From Nitrospirota bacterium (lineage in GTDB: Bacteria; Nitrospirota; UBA9217), in the NCBI GenBank assembly GCA_029858565.1, contig JAOUEV010000006.1, positions 46,963 through 110,962 on the forward strand: a stretch of DNA of 64,000 nt, written 5' to 3'. Shown here one piece after another: positions 17,062 to 24,580 of the stretch. Position numbers and translations under genes: made by a program. The notes below the pieces were generated by a model. That model saw only the letters and a list, made by a program, of their open reading frames with translations. It was not told the origin of the DNA and ran no database searches. Position 1 is the first letter of the stretch, and each line of letters begins with the position of its first letter.

Positions 17062-18915
17062 ATGCAATGGTTCTACGATCTGAAAGTCGGGACGAAATTA
17101 TTGATGGGATTCATAACCGTAGCGCTTCTGGGAGGGCTGGTCGGGCTGATCGGCTACAACGGGATGAGAGAGATCAACTCGGACCTGGAGAACATCTCAA
17201 AGAACAGGCTGCCGAGCATCGACAGTCTCGGCATCATCAACGAGGCCCAGACCGCGGTGGACAGCGGCGAGAACGCGCTGCTGAGCCAGGCGACCACGGC
17301 GGAGATGCGCAAAGAAGCCTATGACCGGTTCGACGCCGCCGCGAAGCGCGTCAAGGAGGCGCGGGCAATCTACGACCCCCTGCCGCAGACCAAGGAAGAG
17401 GAGATGCTCTGGAGGAAGTTCGTGCCTGCCTGGGACGCCTGGTGGAAGGACCACGAGCGCTTCGTGGATCTGGCAAAGGCCTACTGGCAGAACCCCTCGG
17501 AAGAGGGCTATCGCCGCATGACCGACCAGGCCCTGGTGCAGAACGGCAAGACCTTCGAGGTTGCAGAGAAGCTGCTGAATGAAGTGATCGAGATCAACCG
17601 CAAGGAAGCGGAAAGGGCGCATGAGGAGGCGGCGGCGACCACGAGGAGTTCTGTCATGACGCTGGCGATCACTGCTGCCGCTGCCATGACGCTTGCGGTA
17701 GGGCTCGGCATATTCATTTCCCGCATCATCAAGCGCGCGGTGAACCAGGGCGCCGAGGTCGCCAAGGGGCTGGCCGTGGGCGACGTGACCATGTCTATTC
17801 AGGCGACGAGCAAGGACGAGACCGGCGCGCTGCTCGACTCCATGCGCGAGATGGTCGATTCCATGAAAGCGAAGAGCGCCATGGCCGAGAAGATCGCTGC
17901 AGGCGACCTGAACGTGAAGGTGAACGTGCTGTCGGACAAGGACCTGCTCGGGAAGTCTCTGTTGGCAATGGTCGAGAAGCTGCGCGCGGTGGTGGGAGAC
18001 GTGAAGAACGCGGCGGACAATGTTGCCAGCGGCAGTCAGCAGCTTTCCTCGGGCGCCGAGCAGATGTCCCAGGGCGCCACGGAGCAGGCGTCGTCCACCG
18101 AGGAAGCGTCGTCATCGGTCGAGGAAATGAACGCCACGATCCGCCAGAACGCGGACAATGCTGCTCAGACAGAGAAGATCGCGCGCAAGGCCGCGAACGA
18201 TGCACAGGAGAGCGGCAAGTCCGTGAGCGAGACGGTTACGGCCATGAAACAGATCGCCGAGAAGATCGGGATCATCGAGGAGATCGCGCGCCAGACGAAC
18301 CTGCTGGCCCTGAACGCGGCGATCGAAGCTGCCCGGGCAGGCGAGCACGGCAAGGGCTTTGCGGTGGTGGCGTCGGAAGTGCGGAAGCTTGCGGAGCGGA
18401 GCCAGACCGCGGCAGCCGAGATTACCCAGCTCTCGGGCACGAGCGTGGAAGTTGCGCAGCGGGCAGGCGAGATGCTGTCAAAGCTGGTGCCGGACATCCA
18501 GAAGACCGCGGAGCTGGTGCAGGAGATCAACGCCGCGTCCAAGGAACAGTCCTCCGGCGCGGACCAGATCAACGGCGCGATCCAGCAGCTGAACACGGTG
18601 GTGCAGCAGAACGCGGGCGCTGCGGAAGAAATGTCGTCGACCGCCGAGGAGCTGAGTTCCCAGGCCGAGCAGCTGCAGGAAACCATCGCGTTCTTCAAGA
18701 TCGACGGCGCGGAACGCACGGCAGCGAGGAAGGTGTCGGCCAGGAAGGCGAAGCAGGCCCAGATCGACCACAAGCTTCACGTTGCTCACCTGGCGCAGGC
18801 CGGAAAAGCGCAGAGGGCCGCCGACGCAGCGACGCAGGGCGCAGCGCTGCGGATGAAAGAGGACGAACAGGACAAGGGAGACGGCGGAGAGCAGGAGTTC
18901 CTGAAGGCCTCCTGA
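17062..18915 (+). CDS. Transmembrane methyl-accepting chemotaxis protein with four-helix-bundle sensor
   Basis: 617 residues. First membrane helix about 12-32, periplasmic helical sensor about 33-195 (4HB_MCP type, containing [11 protein letters not shown]), second membrane helix about 196-225, HAMP about 228-285, then a long coiled-coil signalling domain. The hairpin tip is [22 protein letters not shown]. The C-terminus is Ala/Lys-rich with no obvious CheR-tethering pentapeptide. Start fixed by GGAGGT nine bases before ATG 17062. It would sense a periplasmic ligand or state and control CheA through CheW; the linked CheD may deamidate it. The signalling part is nearly identical to that of the MCP at 31631-33688. 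Confidence 0.95.
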   Translation: MQWFYDLKVGTKLLMGFITVALLGGLVGLIGYNGMREINSDLENISKNRLPSIDSLGIINEAQTAVDSGENALLSQATTAEMRKEAYDRFDAAAKRVKEARAIYDPLPQTKEEEMLWRKFVPAWDAWWKDHERFVDLAKAYWQNPSEEGYRRMTDQALVQNGKTFEVAEKLLNEVIEINRKEAERAHEEAAATTRSSVMTLAITAAAAMTLAVGLGIFISRIIKRAVNQGAEVAKGLAVGDVTMSIQATSKDETGALLDSMREMVDSMKAKSAMAEKIAAGDLNVKVNVLSDKDLLGKSLLAMVEKLRAVVGDVKNAADNVASGSQQLSSGAEQMSQGATEQASSTEEASSSVEEMNATIRQNADNAAQTEKIARKAANDAQESGKSVSETVTAMKQIAEKIGIIEEIARQTNLLALNAAIEAARAGEHGKGFAVVASEVRKLAERSQTAAAEITQLSGTSVEVAQRAGEMLSKLVPDIQKTAELVQEINAASKEQSSGADQINGAIQQLNTVVQQNAGAAEEMSSTAEELSSQAEQLQETIAFFKIDGAERTAARKVSARKAKQAQIDHKLHVAHLAQAGKAQRAADAATQGAALRMKEDEQDKGDGGEQEFLKAS

Positions 18916-18970
18916 GCAGTAAGCGCAAGAAGTCAGGACCGGCTGCGGTAAGAATATTCAGGGGAGAAGC

Positions 18971-19450
18971 ATGAAAAGGCAAGTCGGGAAAAGAGACGGA
19001 AGGGACATACTGCTGATCGGCGACGCATATCCGGCAGGCGGCTCCGGCCGGGTATGCGTCGAGGAATGCGAAGGCTCGATCATCATCACGGCGCGAAGCG
19101 AACAGGATGCAAAGGACATCCTTCGCACGATCGCGGTGGACGCGATTTACCACTTCCCGCAGGAGTGCGTGCGGGAAGCGGCTGAGGCGTTCAGGTCCTA
19201 CGTGGAGAGGCGCTACTCCGCGATCCGGGTGGTGGATATGTGGACGATCCCGCCCGCGGGAGCGGGAAAAGAGCTGAATCATGTCCTGCCGCTGTCTCTG
19301 AACGAAGGCTTCGACTGCCGCACCGGGAAGCGCATTGCGTGGAAGGAGCCGGGCGAAAGCAAGGCGTCTCCGCCGGGCGTTCCGGCCGATGTCGCAGGCG
19401 ACGGACAAATACAATCGCATCGCGTGACCGGCGATGAGCGCGCGGCGTAG
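18971..19450 (+). CDS. Hypothetical cytoplasmic protein in chemotaxis cassette 1
   Basis: 159 residues, no signal peptide or membrane segment, started behind GGGGAGAAGC. The first 100 residues look like a compact alpha/beta domain (DILLIGDAYPAGG, SIIITARSEQDAKDILRTIA, SAIRVVDMWTIPPAG). The last 40 are polar and probably disordered. I do not recognise the family. It lies 55 bases after the MCP and before a small Cys protein and CheD. No counterpart is visible in cassette 2. A regulatory role is only a guess from location. Confidence 0.6.
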   Translation: MKRQVGKRDGRDILLIGDAYPAGGSGRVCVEECEGSIIITARSEQDAKDILRTIAVDAIYHFPQECVREAAEAFRSYVERRYSAIRVVDMWTIPPAGAGKELNHVLPLSLNEGFDCRTGKRIAWKEPGESKASPPGVPADVAGDGQIQSHRVTGDERAA

Positions 19451-19556
19451 GAGGCGGCGGCCGGGTTCAATGGTAATTTCAGGAACTGCTCCGCGTCCCC
19501 GGTGTTTTCCGTGGCGAAAGATCTTGATGCTGAAAAGACCGCTTTCAGGAGGATCT

Positions 19557-19787
19557 ATGAACTGTCCCTTTCTGGACTCCGCAGCCGGGTCCCTCTGCAT
19601 GGTGCTCCGGGCAGCAGGCGATCTGCCGCCGGCATGCGCCGAGCCTCCATTGGACGGCCGCGGCGACAGGGAATACCGGCGCTGTCTTCACTATGGCGCG
19701 GTGCTCAGCGGCGGCCTGGCGCGGATCGTCCGGTACCGCGGGAGGCGCCGGACAGCCGGCCGGTCCCCGCTGAAGAGCGCGTCATGA
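19557..19787 (+). CDS. Small CPF-type Cys protein (paralogue 1)
   Basis: 76 residues beginning MNCPFLDSAAGSLC, with further Cys in PPACAE and YRRCLHYG. The pattern CP(F/Y)...C...C...C..Y recurs in the proteins at 20614-20844 and 31182-31460, so the frame is real despite its Arg-rich tail. The start has an AGGAGG four bases upstream, and its TGA stop overlaps the cheD start as ATGA, which argues for translational coupling with CheD. It is cytoplasmic. Four conserved cysteines could bind a metal or Fe-S cluster, or form redox disulfides. The family is not known to me. Confidence 0.6.
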   Translation: MNCPFLDSAAGSLCMVLRAAGDLPPACAEPPLDGRGDREYRRCLHYGAVLSGGLARIVRYRGRRRTAGRSPLKSAS

Positions 19788-20308
19788 CGACGCTCGTCTG
19801 CGCGCAGCCGCTGATCTATTTGAAAATGGGCGAGATCACCTTCACGGAACAGCCCGCGACCATCACGACGGTCCTGGGATCCTGCGTTGCCGTTACGCTG
19901 TACGACCGGAAACGCAATTATGGTGCTATGTGCCACGGCGTGATGCCCGCCTGTGTCACCGCGGAGGGGTGCCCGGGCGCCTGTCCACAACAGGGGCATT
20001 ACGTGGAATGTTCGGTAGAGGCCATGGCGAAGCGTTTTAGTTCTTTCGGGTCCCGGACCGGGGACATCGAAGCGAGGATATTCGGCGGCGCGGAAGTGTT
20101 CGCTATGCCGACCCGTTTCCGGGGCCTGCTGGCGGTCGGTCCGCAGAACGTTGAGGCGGCGGTGCGCGCCTTGTCCCGACAGGAAATCGCGGTCAGTTCG
20201 ATGGCCGTCGGCGGCCGGGCGGGATGCCGGATCTATTTCGACACCATCTCCGGCGAAGTGTCGGTGTGGCGGCTGGAACCCGCGCTGAAGGCGGAGGGCG
20301 GCGCCTGA
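19784..20308 (+). CDS. cheD: CheD chemoreceptor glutamine deamidase
   Basis: 174 residues with the CheD signature: the catalytic Cys in TTVLGSCVAVTLYD (near residue 32), preceded by the conserved Thr, and the catalytic His in AMCHGVMP. The C-terminal half carries ARIFGGAEVF and the GGRAGCRIYFDTISGEV motif. CheD deamidates specific Gln residues of chemoreceptors and can bind CheC/CheY. The probable substrate is the MCP 870 bases upstream. The start overlaps the preceding stop by ATGA. A longer frame upstream in the same phase exists but belongs to the overlapping small gene. Confidence 0.92.
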   Translation: MTTLVCAQPLIYLKMGEITFTEQPATITTVLGSCVAVTLYDRKRNYGAMCHGVMPACVTAEGCPGACPQQGHYVECSVEAMAKRFSSFGSRTGDIEARIFGGAEVFAMPTRFRGLLAVGPQNVEAAVRALSRQEIAVSSMAVGGRAGCRIYFDTISGEVSVWRLEPALKAEGGA

Positions 20309-20351
20309 CAACGGCCCGCGGATCTGCCGGGAGGGACCGGGGGGGACCGGC

Positions 20352-20617
20352 ATGATGTATCTCGTTGTCAGAAACTCCGGGCAGTCGGGCGAGCTTCGGC
20401 TCTGGGGACAGTTTGCGGCCCGGGAGTCTGAAGAATTGAAGCTCTATCTTCAACGCGTTATGCGGCGTGTGGCCGATTTCACGGTCGATTGCACGGCGGG
20501 AAGAGCGCACTACGCGCCGAGCGGCACCGGATGTGCCCCTTTTACTGCATGGCCGGGGCCGACGGCGTCTTCGATCCGCGCGGCCTGAATTTGCGGCCGC
20601 AGGAGGCGATGGCATGA
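20352..20617 (+). pseudogene. STAS-domain gene with internal deletion/frameshift
   Basis: The first 48 codons (MMYLVVRNSGQSGELRLWGQ through ESEELKLYLQRVMRRVADFTVDC) align with the intact STAS protein at 33758-34093, including LKxYLxRxxxR and VDC. After about 20490 the frame changes. In another phase the text reads RMCPFYCMAGADGVFDPRG, like the Cys-containing tail of the paralogue, and ends TGA at 20615-20617. That TGA overlaps the next gene's ATG as ATGA. The total is about 70 bases shorter than the paralogue and not a multiple of three. The frame actually translated from 20352 ends at 20588. Confidence 0.55.
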
Positions 20618-20844
20618 CGCAGGGCGGGGGAATCGTCATGGCCTGTCCTTTTGCAGCGGGGGCCTATATGCTGTCCTGCGGCGCTTCGCAGATCACCTAT
20701 GTTCCGACCCGCCGCGAGATCAGCGAGTATTGCGCCGACAAAAAATACGAGCAGTACCGGCTCTGCGCGTATTACCGCCATGCGGTGTGGAACGGCCTGA
20801 CGCCGGTGTCCTTGCCGAAGCAGCAGGAACGGCCGGGGGAGTAG
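20614..20844 (+). CDS. Small CPF-type Cys protein (paralogue 2)
   Basis: 76 residues (or 68 from ATG 20638). The core MACPFAAGAYMLSC is followed by VPTRREISEYC and KYEQYRLCAYY, which gives the best-preserved form of the four-Cys pattern shared with 19557-19787 and 31182-31460. GGAGG lies seven bases before ATG 20614, and this ATG overlaps the TGA of the decayed STAS frame, so 20614 is chosen. The family's normal MxCPF N-terminus would favour 20638. It is cytoplasmic and likely metal- or redox-active by its cysteines, function unknown. It closes cassette 1. Confidence 0.65.
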   Translation: MTQGGGIVMACPFAAGAYMLSCGASQITYVPTRREISEYCADKKYEQYRLCAYYRHAVWNGLTPVSLPKQQERPGE

Positions 20845-20965
20845 CGGCGGAGCCGATTGAGCCGATGGGGGTCACTTACCTGAGACCGGTTGACGGATGG
20901 GGAAAAAATGATTATAGTTATCACCACTGATCATTGCATCCCTCACGCCAAGGAGCCTCACCCCT

Positions 20966-22660
20966 TTGTCCACCCAGGAATCGCCATTCCCTGATACTCC
21001 CACCTCGCCAACACTCTCGATCATCCCGCTCGGCGGGATCGGCGAGATAGGCATGAACTCCATGGTCCTTCAGTCCGGGGACGACATCCTGCTCATCGAC
21101 GCCGGCCTCATGTTCCCGGATCCCGAGATGCTCGGCGTGGACATCGTGATCCCGGACTTCACCTACCTCCTGGACAACCGCGACAAGGTCCGGGCCATTG
21201 TGCTCACCCACGGCCACGAGGACCACATCGGCGCTTTGCCGTTCCTGCTCCGCGAGCTGAAGGCGCCGGTGTACGGGACCCGGCTCACCCTCGGGTTCGT
21301 GAAGGACAAGCTGAAGGAGCACGGGTTGGACAGCGAGGTGGAGCTGATCCCGGTCCGGCCGCGCGAGGTCGTGACCATCGGCTGCTTTCGCGTGGAGTTC
21401 ATCCGCGTGACCCATTCCATCGTGGACGGCGTGGGGCTCGGCATCGAGACCCCGGCGGGCCGCGTGGTGCACACCGGGGACTTCAAGATCGATCCCACGC
21501 CCGTGGACAACGAGGTGATGGACCTCCGGACCTTCAGCGAATACGGCGACCGGGGCACGCTGGTGCTCATGTCCGACAGCACGAACGCTTCCCAGGGCGG
21601 CTACACCTTCTCGGAAAAAGAAGTGCGCCGCGGGCTTGAGGAGATCTTTCACAAGTCCCCGGGCAGGATCGTGGTGGCCACCTTCGCGTCGAATATTCAC
21701 CGGGTACAGCAGATCATCGACGTGGCGGTAATGTACAACCGGAAGGTGATCCTGAACGGCAGGAGCATGATCGCCAACGCCCAGATCGCGCTCGATCTCG
21801 GGTACCTGAAGATCCCGCCGGAGACGTGGCTCAGGATCGACGCGCTCAAGAAGCTTGCCGACGACCAGGTCGTGCTGATCACCACCGGCAGCCAGGGCGA
21901 GCCCATGTCGGCGCTTACGCGCATGGCTGCCAACGAGCACAAGCACATCCAGATCCGGAAGGGCGACACCGTGGTCCTGTCGTCCAAGATGATCCCCGGG
22001 AACGAGCGCGCCGTGACGAGGATCATCAACCATCTGTTCAAATGCGGGGCCGATGTGTTCTATGAAAAGGTGTCGGAGGTCCACGTCTCAGGCCACGCGT
22101 CCAAGGAAGAGCTGAAGCTCATGCTGAATCTGATCAAGCCGCGCTACTTCATTCCGGTCCACGGCGAATACCGCCACCTGGTGTATCACAGCCAGCTGGG
22201 GAAAAAGGTCGGGATCCCGGAGGAGAACATCTTCATCATCGAGGACGGCGAGGTGGTCGAGTTCAGCGACGGCATGGGCAGGCGTGCCGGCCATGTGCAG
22301 GCCGGGCGGGTGCTGATCGACGGCAAGCTGCCGGGCGGCGTGGAGACCGTGGTCCTGCGGGACCGGATGAAGCTTGCCCACGACGGCGTGGTGATCGTGA
22401 TCCTCTCCATCGAACAGCACACGGGAAAGCTTGTTTCGGGGCCGGACATCATTTCGCGCGGGTTCGTGCTCGAGGATGCTTCCCAGGAACTGCTGGCCGA
22501 AGCCAAGCAGATCGTTCTCGATACGCTGCTGGTAATGATCCCCGAGGCCAAGGGCGACTGGTCCCTGGTCTCTGCCCGTGTCCGGAGCAATCTGAAGAAA
22601 TTCTTCAACAAAAGGCTCGACCGCCGACCCATGATCCTGCCGGTGATCACGGAGATCTAG
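20966..22660 (+). CDS. rnj: Ribonuclease J
   Basis: 564 residues, the usual RNase J length. The metallo-beta-lactamase/beta-CASP core carries the zinc-binding HGHEDHIGAL (about residue 80), HTGDFKIDPTP, SDSTNA and the beta-CASP ATFASNIHRVQQ, followed by HVSGHAS and FIPVHGEYRHL. The C-terminal RNase J domain ends LDRRPMILPVITEI. It degrades and matures RNA through 5'-3' exo- and endonuclease activity in the cytoplasm. The start is TTG 20966 behind AAGGAG about ten bases upstream; no better ATG precedes the conserved PLGGIGEIG. Confidence 0.96.
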   Translation: MSTQESPFPDTPTSPTLSIIPLGGIGEIGMNSMVLQSGDDILLIDAGLMFPDPEMLGVDIVIPDFTYLLDNRDKVRAIVLTHGHEDHIGALPFLLRELKAPVYGTRLTLGFVKDKLKEHGLDSEVELIPVRPREVVTIGCFRVEFIRVTHSIVDGVGLGIETPAGRVVHTGDFKIDPTPVDNEVMDLRTFSEYGDRGTLVLMSDSTNASQGGYTFSEKEVRRGLEEIFHKSPGRIVVATFASNIHRVQQIIDVAVMYNRKVILNGRSMIANAQIALDLGYLKIPPETWLRIDALKKLADDQVVLITTGSQGEPMSALTRMAANEHKHIQIRKGDTVVLSSKMIPGNERAVTRIINHLFKCGADVFYEKVSEVHVSGHASKEELKLMLNLIKPRYFIPVHGEYRHLVYHSQLGKKVGIPEENIFIIEDGEVVEFSDGMGRRAGHVQAGRVLIDGKLPGGVETVVLRDRMKLAHDGVVIVILSIEQHTGKLVSGPDIISRGFVLEDASQELLAEAKQIVLDTLLVMIPEAKGDWSLVSARVRSNLKKFFNKRLDRRPMILPVITEI

Positions 22661-22738
22661 AGCTCCCGTTTGCAAAACCAAAAGGTGACATCGCGAATGA
22701 TTGATCTGCGGGGCAGGCACGCTGGAAGACCGGCATGC

Positions 22739-22772
22739 TTGACCTGCGACAGGAAGTGTGTTATAAACACAC
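22739..22772 (+). promoter_or_regulatory. Promoter with palindromic operator over the -10 box
   Basis: TTGACC (22739-22744), 17-base spacer, TATAAA (22762-22767). A perfect palindrome GTGTGTT-ATA-AACACAC (22756-22772) covers the -10 element. This is the arrangement expected for autorepression by a dimeric regulator, here presumably the MerR-HicB protein encoded about 35 bases downstream. Two CAAGTG direct repeats follow (22773-22795). Confidence 0.65.
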
Positions 22773-22804
22773 AAGTGTAGTTATATTTACAAGTGGAGTT
22801 CATT

Positions 22805-23437
22805 ATGTCATTCAATACAAAATCCGCATGCGCGCTGACCGGCCTGTCCGCGCGCCAGATCGACTACTGGGACAGAAGCCACTTCATCAAACCCTCGGTC
22901 AAGGAAGCGGCCGGGCAGGGAAGCGGGCGCCTCTATTCCTTCGTGGATATCGTGCAGCTCAAGGTCGCAAAGACGCTCAAGGACAAGGGCGTTTCCCTGC
23001 AGAAGATCAGAAAAGCGATCAACTATCTGAAGAAACACTTTCCTGATGTGCAAAAACCGCTCGCGGAAATGCGCTTTTTAACAGACGGCGACACGATATT
23101 CGTACTGACGAAGAACGATAAGGCGGTCCTGGATACGCTGGCGAAGGGTCAGATGGTCTTTGCGCTGGCGCTCGGTGAGATCATCGAGCAGCTGAAGGGC
23201 GATGTGAAGAACATCAGCCAGGACCGGAAGTACAAGGTCAGCGTCAAGGGCAAGGCTTATGAGGTCCTTCTGCACGCCGATACCGAGGACGGCGGATATT
23301 GGGTCGAGTGTCCTGCTCTTGCCGGCTGCGATTCGCAGGGCGATACCGTTGAAGAAGCTCTCGCGATGATCAAGGATGCGATCAAAGGGCATTTGGCAGT
23401 TGAGGCAGAGCGGAAGAAAAAGAGGGCCGTTGCGTAA
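22805..23437 (+). CDS. MerR-type HTH fused to HicB-like antitoxin domain
   Basis: 210 residues. Residues 3-75 are a MerR-like winged HTH (ALTGLSARQIDYWDRSHFIK, SGRLYSFVDIVQLKVAKTL). Residues 76-140 are a linker/dimer region. Residues 143-198 are a HicB-like fold with the diagnostic GGYWVECPALAGCDSQGDTV and EEALAMIKDAIKGHL. HicB domains neutralise HicA-type RNases, and MerR-type HTH domains bind DNA. The fusion reads as an autoregulated antitoxin. It is followed with no gap (TAA then ATG) by a DUF3800 gene instead of HicA. ATG 22805 is chosen over GTG 22793 because GTGGAG serves as its ribosome binding site. Confidence 0.88.
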   Translation: MSFNTKSACALTGLSARQIDYWDRSHFIKPSVKEAAGQGSGRLYSFVDIVQLKVAKTLKDKGVSLQKIRKAINYLKKHFPDVQKPLAEMRFLTDGDTIFVLTKNDKAVLDTLAKGQMVFALALGEIIEQLKGDVKNISQDRKYKVSVKGKAYEVLLHADTEDGGYWVECPALAGCDSQGDTVEEALAMIKDAIKGHLAVEAERKKKRAVA

Positions 23438-24073
23438 ATGTCCTATATTTTCATGGACGAGTCCGGGGACTTGGGCTTTGATTTCGCTAAGAAAGGGACT
23501 TCACAGTATTTCATCATCACGTTTCTGTTCAGCAGCAACAAACGTGGTATAGAAAAGTGCGTGAAGAAGGTTCATGCAGGTCTGTGCAAACGATATAGAG
23601 CCATCGGTGAGCTCCATGCTTATAAGGAAGAACCTATTACCAGAAAGCGGCTTCTCTCTCTGCTGGCGGGGAAGGATTGCGGTATTATGGCAATAGTGCT
23701 GAATAAGAAAAAGGTCTACGCGAACCTGCAGGATGAAAAACCGGTGCTTTATAATTATGTAACCAACATCCTCCTGGACAGAATCTTCTCAAAGAAACTG
23801 TTGGTGACCAGCGAGCCGATCGAGATCATCGCATCACGAAAAGAGACAAGCAAGTTCTTGAACTTGAACTTCAAGTCATATCTGCAATCTCAGCTGGCGA
23901 AGAATCATAATGTCTCAGTAAAGATATCGATTAAGACCCCTGCGGAAGAAAAGGCGCTCCAGGCAGTTGATTTTGCGAGCTGGGCGATATTCAGGAAGTA
24001 CGAGTCGAGAGATGAGGAGTATTACAAGATCATCAAGAGAAGGGTTGTCGAGGAGAAGCCGCTGTTCCCCTAG
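23438..24073 (+). CDS. DUF3800 protein, putative nuclease/toxin partner
   Basis: 211 residues of the DUF3800 family: N-terminal MDESGDLGF with the conserved acidic residues, ELHAYKEE, SRKETSKFLN and C-terminal KALQAVDFASWAIFRKYE. The family is predicted to have an RNase H-like fold, with the acidic residues as metal ligands. It starts on the base after the MerR-HicB stop codon, so the two are translationally linked. That position is where a toxin sits in HicB systems, so I infer a toxin-antitoxin-like or defence pair. The toxic activity is not shown by sequence alone. Confidence 0.85.
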   Translation: MSYIFMDESGDLGFDFAKKGTSQYFIITFLFSSNKRGIEKCVKKVHAGLCKRYRAIGELHAYKEEPITRKRLLSLLAGKDCGIMAIVLNKKKVYANLQDEKPVLYNYVTNILLDRIFSKKLLVTSEPIEIIASRKETSKFLNLNFKSYLQSQLAKNHNVSVKISIKTPAEEKALQAVDFASWAIFRKYESRDEEYYKIIKRRVVEEKPLFP

Positions 24074-24074
24074 A

Positions 24075-24145
24075 AACAACAAAGCCTCGTTCGCTATTTA
24101 CGAGGCGCCCTGCGGTACCCCACGAACGAGGACTTACTTGTTGTT
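24075..24145. repeat. Imperfect inverted repeat after the DUF3800 gene
   Basis: Outer arms AACAACAA (24075-24082) and TTGTTGTT (24138-24145) flank perfect inner arms CCTCGTTCG (24085-24093) and CGAACGAGG (24123-24131). A nested CCTCG/CGAGG pair allows a second fold. It starts two bases after the stop codon. It may be a bidirectional terminator, a miniature mobile element or a structured 3' end. There is no T run of terminator type. Confidence 0.55.
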
Positions 24146-24307
24146 ACTATTATGATAATGCGGGTGAAGTCGGATGTCAAGGCCATTGTCGATAGTACGG
24201 TGAATAATTTGACAACAGGCGGGTTTGACCGTTGAAGAATTCTTGAAGCTTTACCGGTGAAGTGAGTTCGAAGACAAACGAATCGAAAATTCCTGACGAA
24301 GCTCGAC

Positions 24308-24517
24308 ATGCACGATAACCTCATCGAACGATATCTGACCGACATGCTGGAAGTGCGAAGCTCCCGCTCCGGCGCGCTGGAGACTTCGTACTATCCCGCT
24401 CTCGAACATCTGCTGACCTCCCTTGGAAAGACCCTCAGTCCCAAAGCACGCTGCGTGATCAACCTTGCCAATCGCGGCGCGAGTTTGCCCGATGGCGGGT
24501 TGTTCGCCGCTGACTAG
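24308..24517 (+). pseudogene. N-terminal remnant of a type IIG/ISP-like restriction-modification enzyme
   Basis: 69 codons. The text ETSYYPALEHLLTSLGKTL, then CVINLANRGASLPDGGLF, is the characteristic N-terminus of large single-chain restriction-methylase proteins (Eco57I/ISP-like). These are normally well over 800 residues. The frame stops right after GLFAAD, with no methylase or nuclease motifs downstream. It is a truncated relic within the accessory patch, recording a lost defence gene. Confidence 0.65.
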
Positions 24518-24580
24518 TTCGTAGGTCTGTTAGAACGCAGCGAAACCCGACTCCCTTCGTGGGTGTAAAGGTTGGCTGGC

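Noticed and set aside
20921..22084. A 387-codon minus-strand frame across RNase J
   Set aside because: The plus strand carries complete RNase J motifs over the same bases; the antisense text is His/Asp/Leu-rich without domains.
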